DNA from: Trissonchulus latispiculum
Taxonomy: Eukaryota; Nematoda; Enoplea; Enoplida; Ironidae
Assembly (NCBI GenBank): GCA_030248195.1
Contig: JASAND010021268.1
Coordinates: 62,001 to 126,000, forward strand
DNA length: 64,000 nt
Direction of reading: 5' to 3'
The stretch's first letter is position 1. Every line of letters starts with the position of its first letter. The translations under genes were made by a program, and so were the position numbers. Shown here piece after piece: positions 45,201-58,564 of the stretch. The notes below the pieces were generated by a model. The model made no database searches. It was not told where the DNA came from and saw only the letters and a list, made by a program, of their open reading frames with translations.

Positions 45201-48200
45201 TTGACTCAAAATATGTATTGAAGTTAACAATTATCGCCAGAGTTTGACTGGAGATATTATAGTTAATTATGTTTCAGCACTGAAACTGAGACGGAAACCA
45301 GGTTTCAGGTTGCGGTTGAACATCTTGCTAGGTTTGTGCATTCCAAACAAACCTAGCAAGATTCCGCAGACACTGGTGTGCTGGGTTTAGGCTTATAATT
45401 TTTCCTCGAATTGGCAATTTTGCTGTCTAGGTTTTGCTGTTTTATAATTCCATGGAAAATTTCCCACGACGCTGGGAACTGGCTAGCCGTGTAACGATTA
45501 AGTTTCACATATCTATTACATATGAGACATACACGCCGTTAAATCGATTTACCGGAATCTAGTCAGTCAGTTTTAAGCGATAAAACATTTCACGGAAATT
45601 CACCCATTTGGCTGGAAACCGGTTTTCTGGGTTTAAGCTCTAAAATTTCCACAGAATGTCTCCAATAAATTTTTGATATGTCTAATCTGCGGAATCTTGC
45701 TAGGTTTGTGGACTCAAAATCTTTTGATACATGCATTTTTGCTTTATATTACTTTTAAATGCTATCAGCTGCACTTTTATGAATAACCTTAAATTGAAAC
45801 TGAAACTCTGCCTGAAACTAAAACTGAAACTGAAGTCATTTTGTGTTCCCGAGTGAAACTGAACTAAAACCAGTTACTGAAACAGCACTAATTCTAGTTT
45901 ACTTTACATAATCATTAGAAACTTTTCTTAAAATATTCAACGATGGTTCTAACTCCATTATTTTAGCTCCCCAACAGAAAGGCAAGCTTTAGAATTCACC
46001 CGAGATTGGAAAATAAGCTGGTACCGGTGCTTTCACTCATCTAACAAGAAAGTTGCAGTCAAAAACTTTACCATTGTCTTCTCCCCCATTCGGTGATAGC
46101 ATAGACCTTTCCAGTAGCAGGCTTCCTACAGAATATTAGTCTCAGGGCAGAGTTACAAGTCGTAAACTTGAAAAGTGCATACATTAGTGTATAACTAGTG
46201 CACAAATCATTTCATCTTCAACCTTGTTCACAAATATAAATGCCTAAAAACGTAGCTAAAAAGAGACGTATTACGGTTTTCTGACTACTACTGCATATTC
46301 AAAAAGAATTCACTATTCCGCGAAGTGCACCTTTATGCCTTTAAGCAAGAAGTATGAAGCCTAAGCAGAAATATAGTAACAAAATAACTGAATAGTTCAA
46401 CATAACCACGTCCCCTATGTTTTGCAAACTGTCATTACGGAACAAAACCTCAGCTATACATGAACCTGATATCTGGCTTTATCCTAATCAATAGACAATA
46501 ACCACAAACAGACTTACAGCGGAGTCGGGATCGCGCTTTACCACTTCTTCCAGAACGTCCAGTGCGCCTTTGTGTTTCCCCAGTAAGTACCTGAACAAGT
46601 AAACCATCGTCATCAGCATATACTAAAACTACAGCTACACAATTTGTGTCCTGGTAGTACAGTAGTGTATCAAACTATACTTCTGAGGACGAAAATGCAA
46701 ATCCTTTTGACTGAACATAATTATAGACTTTACGTTTGCAGAAGTCTAAACAAACATTAATATAGTCTTACAGTGATCTGGAAATTTGCATCAAATAAGT
46801 CGTTTCCTTTGGGTTCAGCAGAACGCATTGCTGGAATGCCTCAAACGAGTCCTGCAACTTTCCTTCTTGCCGTAGAATTAATCCTAAAATGAATATTGCT
46901 TTAACTTTTACCTACTTTGCTGTCAGTAAATACAGAAGCGGTTTTAAGTCAACAATAATGCTTATCTAAATGAAGACAAAAACTTATGCAGAACGTCGCT
47001 AATACTCATGCCATAAATTAGATTTTCTATACTAGACAAGGAAATATCGGTTTCGTGCCCTGCACAGTTGCAGCAAAGTCTATTTTCGCACTTATTTAGT
47101 GACATCTGACAAGTTTCCATGCGCTCGTAGCACGCATGGAATTTAGTTGACATCAAATGTTTTGAGTGAGGTGATCTCTTGTAGTCTCTAGCTTTTATAC
47201 ATTTTCTGTGACAGTTTCAGACATTTTGAGACAAAGTCGTGATCGATACCGAAAGTTAGTTGAGTAAATAGAGTGTCAGTGTACCCCGTTATCATTTGAT
47301 TATTCAAAAAACTAGAAAAACAAAAATCAAAAATCAACACTTTGATTTTTGATTTTTGATTTTCGTTCTTTCAGTGGAAATCAAATATCAACGCTTTGAT
47401 TTTTGATTTTTGATTTGTTGTTAACAAAAACAAAAATAAAAAATCAAATATCACGTTTTGAGAAGTCAGATGAAAACACTAAACGAATTTGCTAAATAAA
47501 AAAAAATTAAACATCAAAACCTTGTTTTTTGATTTTTGACAATGTAACAAAGGTTAAAAATTAAATATCAAACGCTTGTTTTTTGATTTTTGACAATGTA
47601 ACAAATATCAAAAATCAAATATCAAACGCTTGTTTTTTATTTTTGACAATGTAACAAATATCAAAAAATCAAATATCAACGCCTGGTTTTTTGATTTTTG
47701 TTTTTGTCACATTTCATAAAATCCACAATACGGCTGCAAACTTCCGGCAGAGCCGGTAAAAACTGGTTATTTCCAGATGGATCAAGTTTTAAGCTGAGGT
47801 GGTGATTCTTTTTGGAGACATCAACTTATTACTCATTCATTACTTCGAGTAAAGGGGGGTCGCGAATTTTCGACCATCTCCGATTTTTCTCATTTTCACA
47901 TATTTTGTAGTCCCCATGGGTCCCTAAAACAAGACAGTTGCGTTTGTTGCAAAGTGCTATTTTTCAGATTTTTGCAGACAGAAGTAAATTTTTTCTTGCA
48001 ACATCAACTACATCATTCGATACATTTTAGCTAAGTTCTTCGCAACGAAGAGGAATACCATACAAATTAACAAAAGACCCCAACCATTTGATAGATGTCC
48101 AAAATTTCTGAAAAATTGCACTTATTCAGAAATCCGTTAAAACATTTTCAAAATCCAAAATTAGTTTCATTGTATTCATTAAAAAAGAAAATGTTAAGCT

Positions 48201-51200
48201 ACATTTTGAGATAAGAATGTGTAATAAAAATGGTCATTTAAAGATTATGGATTCTGGAATAAAATAGGCTTCAGTTAGGAAATGCCTTGAGAACATGACT
48301 AAAAGTGTTAAGCCCATGAATAAGGGCGAATTTTCGATTATTGGGGAACCTTTAATCTACTACGGACCGGCCATGGAACGGAAATGAAAATGAGCTTGAA
48401 GAACCTAAATGCTGTACTATTTGTGCTCTGTATGTATGTATGTGTACTGTGTTTCCTAACATTGCACGAGGCATGTACCAATTTGGAAATTCGGATAGCA
48501 TTTGATGTTTCAATTCTAAATTCATTCTGTTCAGTCTGGGGTTCACTCGACTCTTCCTGCAGAGGCACCATGGTCTCACATAGTGGGCAGTCTCCGGTCA
48601 ATCCATAATTTGACAGAACACGTTTATATCTTTATAACTAACCAAAAATAAATGCCTCTTCTGTGGTTCGTTTTCATTTTATGTGACATTTACGGTTACC
48701 TTAGAAGAGCTCGGCTCTTCCTTCACGGATTGTCAGTTTTAAGGATTTCTTCTTAATTTCATGCTACTTAACATTAATAGCAAAGCTTAAATCTCCATAA
48801 TCAAAACCAGTACGCTTTTCTCTTTCCAATTATCCAAAAATAATTACCTGTTCTGTGGTTCGATTTTATTTTACACACCGATTTTTCAACCACACGTGAA
48901 GACTTCAGTGCAACTGCCAAGTTTCACTACCTTTAATGGTTTTCCGTTAATTGCTTAATAATTAACATTAGTAATCAACTTAAAGTTTATATAATCAAAA
49001 TCAGCACATCCCCCTCTTTACATTTACCAAAAAATAATTACCCTTTCTGTGATTCGTTTTTATTCTGCAAGCCATTCTTTATCACATATGGGAGCTTCGG
49101 CTGGCCCATCGAACTGTGACTGGTTTTAGTGGTTAAAATTAAAGTTTCACACTAACTAACATCAATAACTAAGTTGAAACTTTTATAATTAAATACAGCG
49201 GGTCTTCCTCTTCACGTTTAGCAAAAAATATTTGGTAGTTCTGTGGTTCGATTTTACTTTAGAAGCCGCTCTTTAACTTTATAGGGAGAGCTCGGCTCGT
49301 CCCTCAAAACATTAACAAGCTTTCTCAAGCTTTGGATCTGTTTTCAGTTTAGCTAAAGTAAATTAATTTAAAAGGTATTCACTTAAGGGAAATTAATTAA
49401 TTAAAGTTGGGTTTTTGTTTACTGGTTTTGTAATTGTTTCATGTTTTACCTACTTCGTACGTAATTGTATTACATTGTTGTCTTTTGTTATTGTAACTTT
49501 GTGGGCTCGTACCTAAACTAATCTAATAATTTAAATCTACCTACCTAATAGCAGTCTTTCATTTAGTGTCCCCCCTGGGACAAACAAACGAGAAATTAAC
49601 GTTCGCCTTAATTTCTCGCCTGAATGCGTTGAACATCTGTTGTCCATTTCTTGCATTTTCTTTAACAATAGGGAAAGGGATTAAGTTAATTACCCTTTCC
49701 CATTTTGCGTAAACACTTGAGAAGAGGCGGTTCTCCAACCCGATTCTTATCATTGCAATCATTGCAATCATGGCTTCATGACCCAATCAGAATCATTTGT
49801 TACGCGCCCTTTTTTGCGCAAACGCAATTTCGGCCAATCAGAAGAATGATTACCGAAATTGCCGTGATTGAAGACTGTTGAACTCTCTTTTCATCTCAGT
49901 CTTACCTTGTCTCTTGACGTGTACGGCCGCTTTTTGGCCTCTCCCTTCTCCCCCCAGTTTTCTATCATTCTACGGCGTTACTATGCCCAAAATTCCCCCC
50001 ACTCCGGAAACGGGCTAGTGTTTTAACTCAGTCAATTTTTGGGGTTTTGAAGAATTGAAGGGGGGTTTAGGAATATATCCCACCTTAGGTCTCTCTTCCC
50101 TTTTTCATTATCTTTTATTCTGCTAGTTTTTAAGCGATTTCCCTCTTTTTCTGGGAATCGCTTCTGAGAGCATAAAAGGACTCAGAGGTCCTCTATTAAA
50201 ATAAACCCCTGAGAATGACCCATTAATTTAATTAAATTTGATATTGCTTATAAATGATTCTGATGTAGTAATATCTATGCAGATATTACCTGGGTCGCGT
50301 GGATTTCCGAAAGGAAATCCACTGAGAAGCTTTGGACTTTTGGGAACTCTCCCAAAAGTCCTCAATTTCACTTTTAAATCAAAATTCCCGTAACTCTAAC
50401 CACTGAACGCACTTCCAAACTTTTATAAAATTACACAAACTCCTCAAACTTTCTATTGGCTTCTTAGGGAGACTTCCTGGACCCAGGAAATATCAAAGGT
50501 TAAGACCTTTTAACTAAGGTTTTAACCCATTTGATTCAGGTTCTACCATTACCTGCCGGTGATCTCCTGCTACCTGCCTGGATCCTTTAATCCTTGCTGC
50601 TCCCTTTGGATCCTGCTGCTCTGCCTGCCGTGGATCCTTGCTGCTCTCCCAGGATTCGGCTGCCTTCCAATCCCTTGGATTCTTGGATCAGATCCCGGAG
50701 CCTCGTGATTTGTCGGTGTGAGGAACCTCGCCGTTTCACCCGGCCCTTGCTGCTCTGATCGATCCCGCGGATCTATTACCCTCCCTGCTCTCCTGGCCTT
50801 CCAGGACCTTCAAGCCGAGTCCTGCTTCCCCCTCAACCAGATCTCTCAGGATTTATAAGGTGCTTTCCGTAGAACTTTTCGTAGATTACAATAGGGGAAA
50901 ACAGTCTGCCAGGGCTGGATAGAGTGCACACGACTGGTCATCATTCAGGGTGATTTGTCCGACACCCTTTGCTTCTTCTTGCATCATTCAGGGTGATTTG
51001 TCCGACACCCAGCTGCCATTCTGACTTGGATTCTTGCCGTGCACTGCTATCCCTCCTGGTTGAGGCTTGCTCCCTCGATCAATCGACCACTGCATCTCAA
51101 ACTTTAGCCGCCTCTCGGCCTTAAGAGCCTGTTTCAAGGCTACCAAACTTTAGGATTGCGGGTTCGGAGTTGGGACCATCCCGAAGAACATCACACGAAT

Positions 51201-54200
51201 TAACTCTTTTTCACTGTCTTCCAAAATTTATGTCTCTTTCTTTGATCAAATTGTCTGTCTTCTGTAAATCGTACCTTTGAGGGTACAAAACTCTTTTGTA
51301 CTGTAATTCCTGGGGAAGTCTAAAAGACCGTCTAGCCTTTAACCTTCGGCCGCTTCCTTAGGCAGGAAGTAGGATATTAGCTTCTGGCTGTCTGCCGAGC
51401 GGGCAGTTGGAACTAGTATCTAGAGCCTTGGGAAGGGTGGAAATCTGTGCGATATTGACTGTTTTATAACTTTGAACAGCATATAGGACACAATTTGCAT
51501 ATAGGCAGACCCCCTCGAATCTTAGGTTCGGTAGACAGAATATAGTGATTCGATAGTCTAGGAACTGTTACCTTAAACTTAATTTAATTTCTTGGTAAAT
51601 TTGGGTTTATGAAAGACTGCTGATTAGGGACCTGATTCAATCATACAACATAACTTAAACTAATCTCTTTCTGGTAAAGGTACGAGCCCAGATAAGCTGT
51701 AAGAGTGTGAATTGGCTTGCTTGTTTAATTGTCTGTCGTTGGAATTGTCCTGACTGTTTTCTACTGTTGTATTTGTGTTCTTCTCTTTATTACTTGCAAT
51801 TGATTATCCGTACCTCTTTTATCCTTTCTCTTAAACTCAGTTTGTCTCTATCCTAAATTTCCTCGTTTGCGTATAATCTTTTGTTCATTAAATTAGTAGC
51901 TTGTACTTCTGATTTCATTAGGCCTAGGGGACTAGTTAGGTCAGCTTTAGCTTTACTAGGTAGGAGTTGAGTATTGGTGGACTTGCGGTTTAAAGTTAGT
52001 ATTGGTGGACTTGTGGACTAGACCTTTGCCACTGTTGGTTTCTAGAGCGCAGAGCGAAGAGAAACCAGGGATTCGAACCGACTTATTACAGTAAGACCCG
52101 TGAAGCACTTTACGATCCCCATAAGGTGGACCATACCGGATCGGGCACGCACTAAACCAGGCTGCTTGGTTCGACGGATATAAGAGTTGCCTTGGCATCT
52201 CGTGTTCACCTGGCTGTAGTGTTTCATAGTACCTCTCAGTCTCAGCTACAGTTGCCCATAAGTCAAAGTTGATCGTTGGTGGACTCTTTAAACCTTTTAC
52301 TCTTAACCAAATTCACTACAAATGGCTTGTTAACTCAAAGTAATGGTTGAGTAATAACGATGCAAATTTGATGTCTCCAAAGGGAATCACCACCTCAGCT
52401 TAAAACTTGATCCATCTGGAAATAACCGGTTTTTACCGGCTCTGCCGGAAGTTTGCAGCCGTATTGTGGATTTTATGAAATGTGACAAAAATCAAAAAAC
52501 CAGGCGTTGATATTTGATTTTTGGCATTTGTTACATTGTCAAAAATCAAAAAACAAGCATTGATATTTGATTTTTGATATTTGTTACATTGTCAAAAATC
52601 AAAAAACAAGCGATTGATATTTAATTTTTCTTTTATTTGGCAAATTCGTATAGTGTTTTCATCTGACTTCTCAAAACGTGATATTTGATTTTTGATTTTT
52701 GTTTTTGTTAACAACAAATCAAAAATCAAAAATCAAAGCGTTGATATTTGATTTCCACGGAAAGAACGAAAATCAAAAACCAAAAATCAAAGTGTTGATT
52801 TTTGATTTTTGTTTTTCTATTTTTTTTTGAAAAATCAAATGATCACGGGGTACACTGACAATAGGGTATATACTTGGCTTATTTTATTTTAACCAGTATT
52901 TTAACTGTCCTGCTCGACATCTCGTTCACAACAAATACGGTATCAAACGATCGTGTATTTGATATAACAAATGTATACCACTGGAAAGTAAATTTACCAT
53001 TGATATAAATAGGATACTCGCATTTGTTGCCCGTTTCGTCCAACTGTTCTCTGATCAGGGAACGACAGGTGTCCCACTCGCTTCGGATGTAGTGCTGATG
53101 AATCAGCCAGTTTCTGCGCTCAAACTGGGGCAGTTCGGGAGCTGAAAAATGAGCAACGGAAAAAACATAGCTCAAAAAGGAGAGCACATGTGGGGACCTG
53201 ACGCCTTGGCTATGGGGCCAGTTTCATAAAAGTTGTCAAGTCTGCGAGTCGTCGAGAAGCCATATGCTCGCAGTATGTTATTTCGTCGGCATTTAAAAAT
53301 AAACAGTAGTCACTGAGGTTTAATTTCTGGTAGATGCAATTTGTAGGACAATATAAGATAGGTCGAGATATTAAGCTTTTAAAAGTTTTTTAAACATTTG
53401 TCGAGTAAAACTATTACATTGAAACTTTCTCGAGTAAAATTAAACTAAAGAACTCGACTCGAAAACTAGCAGCTATTTTTCAACAGTACTTGCGTTTCAG
53501 GAGCACAAGTCACAGATATTTCCAGCGTAGAGCACTCGAGTCGACGACTCGACAAAGTTTTATGAGACTGGCCCCTGGGCAACAAAAAATAACTACACTC
53601 CGAGTGTATAACTGCACTATATGTAAGAAGAAAAGTAAGTCACTAGAGGTCTCTGCGTCAGTGCATCAGAGACAAAACCAGGTCATTATTTGCCGACCCG
53701 GTGACCCGGCTTCTTGACTACAGTGCATTGCGTAACGGTGCTCCGACCACAGTACGAAAATGTTTCCCCGCTTGTCTGGAGAGGGGGGTTTGATAATCAT
53801 AATCCCCTCCACATTGGATGAAGGCCAAAAGACGTTCCCATTGAGGTGGGACGTCAAGACAGGGAAAGATTACTTGAATCTGATTGGCTGTTGGCGACTG
53901 TCCTCTCGCCAAACGGGAACCCATGCTGAAACTACCGTTGATCCACCTCCCACCATACGGGAGGGTTTCTGTGTAATCAGATTGACTAACTCCTCTCCTT
54001 TTTCGGAGGCTTCCTTTGCCACAGAGCCCTAAGAAAGGGAGGGGGTTATGTTTGTCGATTCCCTCCCCCCGTCAAACGGAGGGTCATTCGCGTATTGTGG
54101 TCAGAACGCAATGCACTAAAGAGGAGCTGTCTGGTTGCTTTATGTATCTATCATGTGTCTGTCCGTGTTGCATAACGCATTGTTTATTCATTGGCCTTCA

Positions 54201-55604
54201 GTTTAGATGCAAACTCCGTCTACAATGCGACTGTGGCCTCAGTAGCTCAGTTGGCAGAGCGTCGGAGCGTTAATCCGAAAGTCGTGGGTTCGAGTCCCAC
54301 CCGAGGCCCGAATGTTTCGGGCCTCAGGTGCTGAAGTGACAATTTTATTTCTTACATCAAACGAGCAGGAATTTTATCCACATCATGCTCACGCATAGAA
54401 TCATTTTGAACTTTAGATTCTTACCGCATGCAAACGAAAAACACATTTTCAGAAGGAAACGTGTAATAAATACACAAATAACATAGATGGAGTCTACATG
54501 TGCAATCCGTAAAAGCAGGATGAAAATGTCAAATGGCAAATGTCATAGCAGCTATATTTCGATTTGAATTTGAATTGAATTTGAACATTTGAATTTCAAT
54601 ATTGAACCACCAGTGTATCGATTTGACGTCGGACATCCTACCACTCAACTTATACTTTCGAACAGTTTGAGACTAGTTTATTACGCTGATTTCAACCTTT
54701 CTGAGATGTTGATGGGCACAGTTGCAGTCAGTAGTTTGGCGCTAAACTCCCATACCAGACGTATCAATCTTTCCTATGCCTGCTTCCTTTACAAGTTGAT
54801 ACCTTTCTTTAGTCGTAACTTCCGCTCCGGCGAAGGAGGTCGCGGCTTAAGTATATCCTCCGGCGCAGGACCAGAGTTTTCCACTACTACCTGGTCCTCC
54901 TTTTCGACCTGCTGCTGCAAAGAATATAAACTTTGTTTTTCAGTAAAATTAAGAAAAAACTGTGAGACTTAATCTGTACAGTGAAGTGGAAGCCAATTTA
55001 GGTTAAGACGCATAGTTCGCACGAATGCAGTACACGACCGGGTTAAGACTATTGAGATTGTAAATGGATTTTGCTTAGTATATTCGAAAATTAATAAATA
55101 CAAGCAACCCGTCAATACCTTTTAATTTGGTTTAAAATTTTTGTAGGCGGTCTTAGTCGTCAAAAATGATTTGTCCGTTTTACAAAACAATTTTTTTCCT
55201 GCAATTAATGCCTTATGACTAGTCTAAACGTTTCAGTTCCATGTTAAATACAATTTTATTTTCAGTTTGTGGTCAAAACATTCTGCTAGAGTTTCAGTGT
55301 TAGTTTAGCTCAGAAGGTCACCGAGGTCAAAATTAAAGTTAGCACTGTCTAATGTTAGATACATTTCAAACTAATTTTGGGTTTGCTTGGTCAGCTGTAT
55401 CAATGTTTGAAACAGTGAAAATCCCTACTTTGAACGAAAACTGAAGCTAATTGGCCACCCAAAATATTCTACACCAATTACAACTATGCCAAGTTTTGAA
55501 ATTGTCAACTGTATTTTAAATTTATATTTTTAAAATTAAAAAAGTTTTCAATTCATTTATAGCAAATTTCAAACCTTTTCAGCATCTTCCAAGTCGTCGT
55601 ACAT
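42295..55604 (-). CDS. BBS4: BBS4, BBSome TPR subunit, complete 13-exon gene
   Basis: Exons (minus): 55604-55575, 54914-54803, 53141-52998, 46883-46772, 46590-46518, 46125-46072, 45011-44884, 44589-44535, 44049-43846, 43584-43413, 43205-43136, 42876-42741, 42435-42295 (stop TGA). All borders are GT-AG, all phases agree, and the sum is 1431 nt, 476 residues (human BBS4 is about 519). The N-terminus is acidic, then comes a basic run leading to [17 protein letters not shown], a BBS4 hallmark. TPR repeats run from about residue 58 to 425, including [29 protein letters not shown] and [18 protein letters not shown]. The acidic tail follows. BBS4 is a BBSome and centriolar-satellite protein for ciliary membrane traffic. 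Intron 3 holds a 5.6-kb transposon composite. Exons 1-3 lie in the left arm of the palindrome. Confidence 0.95.
45260..45890. repeat. Second CTGAAA-motif element, in BBS4 intron 6
   Basis: CTGAAACTGA units lie at 45275-45310 and 45795-45880. The ends GTTTCAGCACTGAAAC and GAAACAGCACTAATT partly mirror each other. GATTCCGCAGA-type and ACCTAGCAAGATTCC segments are also inverted inside. It is probably a relative of the MITE at 18574-19439. Confidence 0.55.
48650..49275. repeat. Four diverged tandem units of about 193 bp
   Basis: CTGTGGTTCGATTTTA-like blocks recur at about 48661, 48851, 49049 and 49241. Each is preceded by AAAAATAATTACC-like sequence and followed by a GCTCGGCTC-type and a TTAACATTA-type block. 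Confidence 0.7.
49500..52300. other. Unassigned interior of the composite element
   Basis: This part is GC-richer than the flanks, with repeated GGATCC and TTGCTGCT words at 50560-50770. A direct repeat of ATCATTCAGGGTGATTTGTC lies at about 50939 and 50984. GGGCTCGTACCT at 49502 is inverted near 51677. It may be LTR or retroelement leader sequence. Minus frames at 49786-49559 and 52227-51956 are short and not recognised. Confidence 0.35.
54236..54308 (+). repeat. tRNA-like SINE body, left arm
   Basis: A 73-nt cloverleaf: acceptor GCCTCAG/CCGAGGC, anticodon stem TCGGA/TCCGA, loop GCGTTAA (GTT at the anticodon, C33), T arm intact. It is followed by the foldback GAGGCCCGAA..TTCGGGCCTC. Confidence 0.7.
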
Positions 55605-56054
55605 TGTCAGGCTAACAGTAAATTTTGGACTGTTACCATGGCAACTATTTGCTCAGGCTGAACTATCCTTGCTATTCTCTAAGAGAAAGGAACAGATTCA
55701 ACCCCGGTCTGATATTTAAAATTACCCGTTGCTAGTTCATTTTATAATGAAAATTAGAAAATGAAAGAAAATTAAATGTAATGTAACGCAACACTAGAAA
55801 GTTTAGCTATGTAAAGCCGGAAACAGAAACAAGAGATGCGGAAAGATGCGAGCATCCATGACTTTTCTGTTGAAGCCAGTCGATTGAGAAACACTGCCGC
55901 ATGTTAAGGACACTGTTGAATTATTTATACTCAATCTGTCAAGTTGCACATTTTACAATAGCCCATTAGTTGGAGTTTATGGCTTTAGGCTTGAGATTGG
56001 CAGAAAAAACCATTTTGGCAAAACTGATATAATTTTGTTTTGAACATCTATTAC

Positions 56055-56378
56055 AGCCACCTCACCCCAGTCGGTGCTCCGGTTAGGGGTAGTGCCAGCT
56101 TAGAACGTATGCATTTTTGAGGGAAGGGGATGCTGACACTGAATAATTGCCATAGCAATTACCCGAGGTGTTCTACAAGGCTATCAGAACGTCCATTACG
56201 TAATGGAGGTGCTGTGGTAGCTCCACCAGACAGGCGGCCACCCCTTGACAATCTCGGTAAATTGCCCAGGAGGGATATTTTAAATAGGGTGCTAGAGCTT
56301 ATTTTTTGTTCAAGCTCTAGACTTGACATGATCCTCCACTTGTAGCGCAGTAAGAAACCACTGCGCTACGGGGGGTTC
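56055..56378 (-). mobile_element. Structured SINE, left-arm copy
   Basis: It is nearly identical to 14538-14876, with the same terminal hairpin GTAGCGCAGT/ACTGCGCTAC and internal stems, but without the poly(A) run. Confidence 0.75.
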
Positions 56379-57114
56379 GAACATCTGTTTCTCAAAAGCT
56401 GCACAATGTTCAGGTTATTTTTGGCAGAATGAAAGTTCACAATATCGCGGAGGGATATTTTCTCGGCTTGTGATACGACTTCTCTAGTTGAAATTAGTAT
56501 TATTATTAACAAGAAGAATAAATTCGAAGCTGCGAAATCTAATGTCGCTACATTTGACTGATTCTCACAAAACTAAGGTGTTGCTAAGCCCAGTCCAAAA
56601 AATGTCGGCCCATATGCCATCTATGCTATATAACATCGATAGAAGTTTTTGGCGATTCTGTAGTTTTGAGAGCTCGATGTTTTTAGACCAACCTTCTGTA
56701 TTGCCCTGGTATGCTAGAAAAGTAAGCTAAGAAAAATTAAAGGGGACGCCTTCAGAATGGCTGTTGGAAAACGACCGTTTACAGCAGATTAACCTTTGGA
56801 GGAAACCCCAACAATGGATATATTTTTATAATCCTCAGGAACACTATATTTCGAAAATTAGAAGAAATCCGGAATTCGGGTTTCACTCACGAAAAGTCTG
56901 GACACTTGGACGCTCTATTGGACGCTCTATCGTCTAATAGACGATGGACGCTCTATCGATTGAGTATAAATCGACCAAAATTGTTCGTAAGTTTTGGCCG
57001 TAATTTTGAAAAAACAGAAAATGGACGAAAATGGACATTCTTTGACCCTCAAAATGGTTTTTTGCTTATACTGACTTACTGGAGATGGCTCAAAGGCTGT
57101 AAAAGCAAAAATCA

Positions 57115-57795
57115 CGATCCTCGTGATCCAGACCCAGCTGACCCAAGAATTATCGTGACCCAGACCCAAATGACCCAATAAAATAACTCGACCTTAACTG
57201 ACTTAACATTATCCTTTTGTGAAGTGGTTTTGAAACGCCGTAACTTTCTTGACTTTTGAACTTGGGTAAGAGGTATACCTATACATTAGGGTCGAAGCTC
57301 CTCAATCTTGTCATTTTCATTCTTTTTCAATAATAGTTATTTTACGTGAAAGGTCTGATTGGTTGATGTAGCAAAATATTTAAAGTTTTAAAATTATAAA
57401 ATCTATGGAAGTGTACATGGCTTTTGTTACGTGAACCGGCGAAAACATAATGACCGGACAAGTCACAGCTAACTCTACTGATTTCCGATAAGCAATACTA
57501 AATTCAATTAAAAACTGCGCCGAAGGCGCGAAAAATTTCTTTAGCAGTTTTACGTAATTGGAACAATGCCAGATCTTCGAATTTGAAATTTGGTAAGACC
57601 CCGTGACCCAGACCCAAAATGACCCAATAAAAAATTGCTGACCCAGACCCAAAGTTCCACAGGCAGCATGACCCAGACCCACTCTGACCCAAACGCTTTC
57701 AAAATTGCTGACCCAAGACCCAGTGACCCAAGCAAAATGGCGACCCAAACGACCCATGACCCAGTGACCCATGACCCAGTTTCCATCCCTGGGCT
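57115..57795. repeat. TGACCC array with a hAT-like end, left arm
   Basis: GACCCAGACCC-type units lie at 57120-57180 and 57590-57785. They end at TTTCCATCCCTGG, the inverse of a CAGGGATGGAAA hAT-like end. The matching outer end was not found, so it may be truncated. The Trp/Gly/Ser-rich reading frames here are array artefacts. Confidence 0.6.
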
Positions 57796-57939
57796 GTAGA
57801 TACATTTCTAAGTTTTTTGAGAACTAAGTGTCTACAAAAGCATCCTCACCAAACCTGAGCTTCGTAAGCTTAGTTAGATCTAGACAAATGACTCAAAAAG
57901 TGCAGTTTTTGCCAGCACTGTATTGAGACTGCAGTATTA

Positions 57940-58215
57940 ATGTAAGGGAAGCAGGCATAGGAAAGTTTGTAAGCCTGTGCAATGGGAGTTGATGATGGCC
58001 CTGTGGTGTAGCGGTAGCATGTCTGTTTCCGAATCAGAAGGGCCTTGTCTGGATCCCCGGCTGGGCCAATTCTTTATTTCAATGGTGAGTGAAACGCTGA
58101 ACCTCCTCTTCCCTTCTTCTAGGTCCAGGTTTCGTGGGTACAAGTGCCTGACGCTCCCCGTTCGGGCTTGTCCTCGGTTTCTTCCTGATCCACCAGCCCT
58201 GTAGAGGCGCTACAT
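57940..58215 (+). mobile_element. tRNA-Arg-derived SINE, left arm
   Basis: It starts AAGGGAAGCAGGCATAGG. The tRNA-like part is at 57997-58067 with loop TTCCGAA. The tail has CTCTTCCCTTCTTC and CACCAGCCCTG. The mirror copy is at 58565-58855. Confidence 0.75.
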
Positions 58216-58564
58216 TAAGTCATTTATGAATACCGAAAGAGCAGGGCCTATTTAGTTTCTGCAAGGATTTCTGCACTTACACAAACATATAGTTTCTAGT
58301 AGTTTTTTCTACACCTCATAAACGCATTTGGGGCTAATGAAAGGTTGTTTAGGTTATGTGTGCAGCTATATATAACCCATCTGTAGTACGTTTCACGGCT
58401 GCATTTGTGGTTAATAAGTCGACGGAAAGTGCTAAAACAGTAAAAGTTGTATTTAGATGTTAGAAGTTACGAAAAACTACTAGAAACTATATGTTTGTGT
58501 AAGTGCAGAAATCCTTGCAGAAACTAAATAGGCCCTGCTCTTTTTCGGTATTCATAAATGACTT

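Larger units (their letters stand above)
47275..52859. mobile_element. 5.6-kb hAT-like composite element with CAAAAAT arrays, in BBS4 intron 3
   Basis: Ends GTCAGTGTACCCCG and CGGGGTACACTGAC are perfect inverted repeats. The flanks AATAGAGT (47267-47274) and AATAGGGT (52860-52867) look like an 8-bp target duplication with one change. Arrays of AAAATCAA units fill 47320-47710 and 52490-52820. Next inward, inverted segments around CTTCCGGCAGAGCCGG and AGCTGAGGTGGTGATTC mirror each other (47715-47830 and 52370-52480). These inner ends match the TTAAGGTGGTGATTCC family at 24103. The interior has no recognisable transposase. The right arm of the palindrome starts the same element at 63946. Confidence 0.75.

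Noticed and set aside
48338..48608. Short frames on both strands with a few Cys residues
   Set aside because: Too short, overlapping on both strands, no family pattern, inside a repeat composite.
54589..54972. 127-residue + strand frame over BBS4 exon 2
   Set aside because: It is the antisense shadow of the exon and the neighbouring SINE tail.
57380..57805. Long minus-strand frames rich in Trp, Gly and Ser
   Set aside because: They are translations of the TGACCC array and have no independent coding signal.
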